A stretch of DNA of 64,000 bases from an uncultured Eubacteriales bacterium. Its GTDB lineage: Bacteria > Bacillota > Clostridia > Oscillospirales > CAG-272. The notes under the pieces were generated by a model. The model saw only the letters and a program-made list of their open reading frames with translations. It was not told the DNA's origin and ran no database searches. Numbering within the stretch: the first letter of the stretch is position 1; each line of letters starts with the position of its first letter. The position numbers and the translations under genes are program-made. Of this stretch, positions 61,498 through 64,000 are shown one piece after another. The stretch covers positions 1-64,000 of the forward strand of contig CAKSZH010000012.1 in the NCBI GenBank assembly GCA_934525675.1, given 5' to 3'.

Positions 61498-62607
61498 TCA
61501 GTCCGGCGTTTCGGGATAGAGATATACGGTATCCGAAAAAGAGTCGCCCGCATCCTTGTGAACCTGTGCACGGTTGCGGGACAAAAACCCGGTCATCTCG
61601 TACAGATCAATCCAGATCTGATTCCAGCCGTCGGTCTGGGACTTGTCAAAGATGATCTCCAAGCCGAAATGCAGGTGCGGGACATCGATGTTGTTGACGT
61701 CTTCTTTTGCACTGTATCCCGTCATGCCGAGGTAACCGATGACCTCGCCGGCGTTCACGTATTTACCCTCGTACAGATCGCAGTACGGGTGTCCCCGCCG
61801 CAGATGGGCATAATAATAGTATCGTTTCCCGTCAAATGATCGGATCCCGACCCTCCAGCCGCCATACTGATTCCAACCGAGATGCTCCACATACCCGCTT
61901 TCCGTTGCGATAATCGGTGTCCCAACGTTTCCCATGATGTCATGACCGAGATGCCGCCGTTTGTAGCCATAGGAGCGTGACGCACCGAAGTCGTCGTAAT
62001 CATTGTAACTGTACCCTTTTGCAATTGGGGAGAAGACCCGCAGTCCGTACCGCGTGTCCCCGGTCGGCGTCCCGCCTTTCTGCGTGGTGACAGCGTACTC
62101 CCCGACCATCCCGCCGAGGATCGCACCATATGCTTCGAGGTAGTAGCGGTAGAGTCTCTGATTCTTTGTCAGCTCTTCCGGTGCTTTTCCGGCGGACAGT
62201 TCTTCTGCGAGCCGGCGGATGTCGGAGACCGAAACCTTCGAGAAGTTTCCGCCGCTTCCGGCGGCGACAAGTGCAAGCAGGGTAATCCACCCAACGGGAT
62301 GTTCTGTTTCGTGCGTAGAGATGTCCGCGTCCAGCGCCGCGCCGAGGATCTCTGCCGTCGGGGTAAACTCGATCCAGCGGATGTAGTCTTTTCCGACGTT
62401 TTCAGAGGATTTTGTTTTCCCGGAAGCATCTGTTCCGTCCGGTGCGTCAGTCTTTCCGGACCGGGCAGCGTCGTCGGAGAATCCCGCTCCGACAGGGTAC
62501 ATCGGCTCTTCCTTTGACTTGCCCGGGCGGTCGGTGTTTGTCGGCAAAGTGACGAAAATAAGCAGAATCGCGCACAGTGTCAGCGCGGCTGACAGTCGTT
62601 TGAACAT
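61498..62607 (-). CDS. M23-family peptidase (LytM-like)
   Basis: A 369-residue exported protein. The signal/anchor helix is about 5-22, followed by a Lys/Asp/Ser-rich linker and a helical part (about 70-170). A C-terminal M23 domain has RRHLGHDIMG (zinc His and Asp), GYVEHLGWN, YYYYAHL and VPHLHFGLE (His-x-His). All zinc and catalytic residues are present, so it is probably an active peptidoglycan endopeptidase. AAAGGAG precedes the ATG at 62607. M23 enzymes with such linkers occur in both vegetative and sporulation roles (SpoIIQ or SpoIVFA-type); the complete metal site argues against the inactive forms. Confidence 0.9.
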   Translation of the reverse strand: MFKRLSAALTLCAILLIFVTLPTNTDRPGKSKEEPMYPVGAGFSDDAARSGKTDAPDGTDASGKTKSSENVGKDYIRWIEFTPTAEILGAALDADISTHETEHPVGWITLLALVAAGSGGNFSKVSVSDIRRLAEELSAGKAPEELTKNQRLYRYYLEAYGAILGGMVGEYAVTTQKGGTPTGDTRYGLRVFSPIAKGYSYNDYDDFGASRSYGYKRRHLGHDIMGNVGTPIIATESGYVEHLGWNQYGGWRVGIRSFDGKRYYYYAHLRRGHPYCDLYEGKYVNAGEVIGYLGMTGYSAKEDVNNIDVPHLHFGLEIIFDKSQTDGWNQIWIDLYEMTGFLSRNRAQVHKDAGDSFSDTVYLYPETPD

Positions 62608-62646
62608 GGAACACTCCTTTCTTGTCTTTGCCTTTAGTATGAGCGG

Positions 62647-62680
62647 AAAAATGAATATTTTCTCCGGAATATTCATTTTT
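62647..62680. repeat. Perfect 13-bp inverted repeat between the M23 gene and nusB
   Basis: AAAAATGAATATT and AATATTCATTTTT with an 8-nt loop. It could be an operator for the M23 gene, a minus-strand leader hairpin, or a barrier between the divergent units. Confidence 0.7.
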
Positions 62681-62684
62681 GCGG

Positions 62685-62713
62685 TTGACAATGAAAGGCT
62701 CAGGGAGTATAAT
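62685..62713 (+). promoter_or_regulatory. Promoter of nusB
   Basis: TTGACA (62685-62690), 17-bp spacer, TATAAT (62708-62713): full consensus. Confidence 0.85.
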
Positions 62714-62805
62714 TATCTTATTATGGAGTTTTATGCGGATCAGTGTTTCCGGCATAAAACAAAGAAGCAAAAAATCCGAATGAATTGCGGGAGAATCGAA
62801 GAAAA

Positions 62806-63288
62806 ATGACCAGAACAGAAGCGCGGGAAGCAGTGTTTTCCCTGTTGTTTGAAACGGAGTTCCAGAAAGACAAATCCCCGGAGGAGATCTACCTGCTTGC
62901 CAGGGAAGACCGCGATATCGCGGAGAATAAGTACATCCGAAACACTTATTTCGGAATTCTTGAGCACACCGAGGAGTTGGATGCGATCATCGCGCGCCAC
63001 GCGAACGGTTGGCGGACCGACCGCCTGTCGCGCGTGTCCCGTGCGATTATCCGCCTTTGTACCTATGAAATGAAATATGATTCCGCCATTCCGAAAAATG
63101 TTTCTCTCAATGAGGCGGTTGAACTGACCAAGAAATTCGACGACCCGAAAGCGAAGGCGTTTGTCAACGGCGTTCTCAATGCGGTCAAGAATGAACTTGA
63201 CGGCGCGGACAGTGCAAGTGCCGCAGACAACGTACCGGGCGAATCCGGGGAATCTGCCGGAGTGACCGGAAGCGACGAAAATGACTGA
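62806..63288 (+). CDS. nusB: Transcription antitermination factor NusB
   Basis: RNA-binding factor that with NusE (S10) promotes antitermination in rRNA operons. The 160-residue helical protein has REAVFSLLFETEFQ, DRLSRVSRAIIRLCTYEM and VSLNEAVELTKKFDDPKAKAFVNGVL, the NusB signatures. A Ser/Glu/Gly-rich C-terminal tail of about 25 residues is extra. The start ATG at 62806 is used; an earlier TTG at 62785 is possible. GGGAG lies 12 nt upstream. Its stop overlaps the next gene. Confidence 0.95.
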   Translation: MTRTEAREAVFSLLFETEFQKDKSPEEIYLLAREDRDIAENKYIRNTYFGILEHTEELDAIIARHANGWRTDRLSRVSRAIIRLCTYEMKYDSAIPKNVSLNEAVELTKKFDDPKAKAFVNGVLNAVKNELDGADSASAADNVPGESGESAGVTGSDEND

Positions 63289-64000
63289 CGGAGTGTTCGT
63301 CGGGATAGACACGAGCAACTACACGACCTCCGCGGCGGTGACCACGGAAGCGGGGGAGGTGCTTGCCAATCTCAAGCTGCCGCTTCCCGTCGGCGACGGC
63401 GCAAGAGGGCTTCGACAAAGTGACGCGCTGTTCGCGCACAATAAAAATCTTCCCGTTATGGCAGAAATGCTTCGGAAAGCACTCGGGGATCGCCGGATTC
63501 TCGCGGTCGGATGCTCCGCCCGCCCCCGCGACGCGGAGGGTTCCTATATGCCTTGCTTCCTCGCCGGTCGCAGTGCGGCGGGGATGATGGCATCGGGACT
63601 GAGGGTCCCGCTTTATGAATTCTCACATCAGAACGGACATATCATGGCGGCGGCATATTCGTCCGGCGCGTCGGATAAACTGCTCGCCGCTCCGTTCGGC
63701 GCGTTTCATGTGTCGGGCGGTACGACAGAACTGGTACTTGCGGAGCCGTCCGGTACCTCGTTCCGCGTGACACTGCTCGGCGGGACCGACGATCTCAATG
63801 CGGGGCAGGCGATCGACCGTACCGGCGTGCTCATGGGACTGCATTTTCCCTGTGGGCATGAAATGGAGTTGCTTGCAAACGAAAACAAAGCGCCTGTTCC
63901 CGCCCCGCACGTATCGGTGAAGGGACTGCACTGCAATCTGTCGGGGCTTGAAAACCTTGCCGGTAAACTGTATCTGGAAACCGGGGATAAGGGACTTACG
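63281..64000 (+). CDS. Kae1/TsaD-like (M22 family) protein, cut by the window end
   Basis: At least 240 residues, open to the right edge. It begins TDGVFVGIDTSNYTTS, an ASKHA nucleotide-site loop, and has SHQNGHIMAA, matching the metal-binding HxxxH of the Kae1/TsaD/YgjD group, and FHVSGGTTELVL, another ASKHA phosphate loop. It differs from canonical TsaD (for example by the NxG loop GTDDLNAGQAIDR), so it is probably the clostridial TsaD paralogue often annotated as O-sialoglycoprotein endopeptidase. The start at 63281 overlaps the nusB stop by 8 bp, so it is translated in the same unit. Confidence 0.8.
   Translation, partial: MTDGVFVGIDTSNYTTSAAVTTEAGEVLANLKLPLPVGDGARGLRQSDALFAHNKNLPVMAEMLRKALGDRRILAVGCSARPRDAEGSYMPCFLAGRSAAGMMASGLRVPLYEFSHQNGHIMAAAYSSGASDKLLAAPFGAFHVSGGTTELVLAEPSGTSFRVTLLGGTDDLNAGQAIDRTGVLMGLHFPCGHEMELLANENKAPVPAPHVSVKGLHCNLSGLENLAGKLYLETGDKGLT

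Noticed and set aside
1..64000. CRISPR arrays, insertion sequences, prophage or integrase genes
   Set aside because: No direct-repeat/spacer pattern, transposase, recombinase or phage structural motif was seen on either strand.

Overview
The window looks like a chromosomal segment of an anaerobic, endospore-forming, monoderm member of the Clostridia, probably an uncultured gut lineage; I cannot name a genus. The evidence is the dipicolinate synthase pair (dpaA/dpaB), a CwlD-like amidase and a SpoVB-like flippase for sporulation, a rubredoxin, and a membrane Na+-pumping biotin decarboxylase. Promoters are strong sigma-A types with an almost invariant 17-bp spacer. Codons mostly end in G or C. 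I see no phage, insertion sequence or CRISPR array.

Layout. 1-7.2 kb: divergent NAD genes (pncB, nadE), a GH36-like alpha-galactosidase and a serine hydrolase. 7.4-9.1 kb: tRNA-Val(GAC) and a zinc-ribbon membrane protein with a palindrome-rich promoter. 9.1-20.9 kb: a type IV pilus region with a likely major pilin, two small prepilins, a small zinc-ribbon protein, a PilM-like protein, a TM-anchored protein, PilD, PilC, PilB, a large pilin with a CxxC-rich segment, and a PilT carrying an N-terminal zinc ribbon. The PilD-to-PilT part lies between two inverted copies of a 51-bp hairpin repeat. 21-33 kb: a large membrane protein, the SpoVB-like flippase, rubredoxin, polA, radA, a CwlD-like amidase, an acyl carrier protein, and a TetR/DegV pair with face-to-face promoters around an operator-like dyad. 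33-47 kb: comEC, dpaAB, a repeat-bearing lipoprotein followed by rhaB, prs, radC, rhaA on the other strand, and a large secreted protein with a C-terminal anchor. 47-52 kb: a five-gene biotin carboxyltransferase and Na+-pump operon. 52-59 kb, minus strand: AI-2E-type permease, htpG, a prephenate-dehydratase-like orphan, a TSCPD protein and a phosphoglucomutase. 59-64 kb: ispE with a cysteine-bearing insertion, an SGNH hydrolase with a small membrane partner, an M23 peptidase, nusB and a Kae1/TsaD-like gene cut by the window end.

How parts fit together. PncB and NadE are the first and last steps of nicotinate salvage to NAD. The pilus genes supply prepilin processing, an extension motor, a retraction motor and a platform protein; ComEC, encoded 12 kb away, could pair with the pilus for DNA uptake. 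RhaA and RhaB give the first two steps of rhamnose use. The oad-like operon carries both a 12S-like and a 5S-like carboxyltransferase, a biotin carrier and Na+-pump beta and gamma subunits. It could therefore couple carboxyl transfer or decarboxylation to a sodium gradient. All functional statements are by recognition of motifs and family-like sequence; no database search was run.
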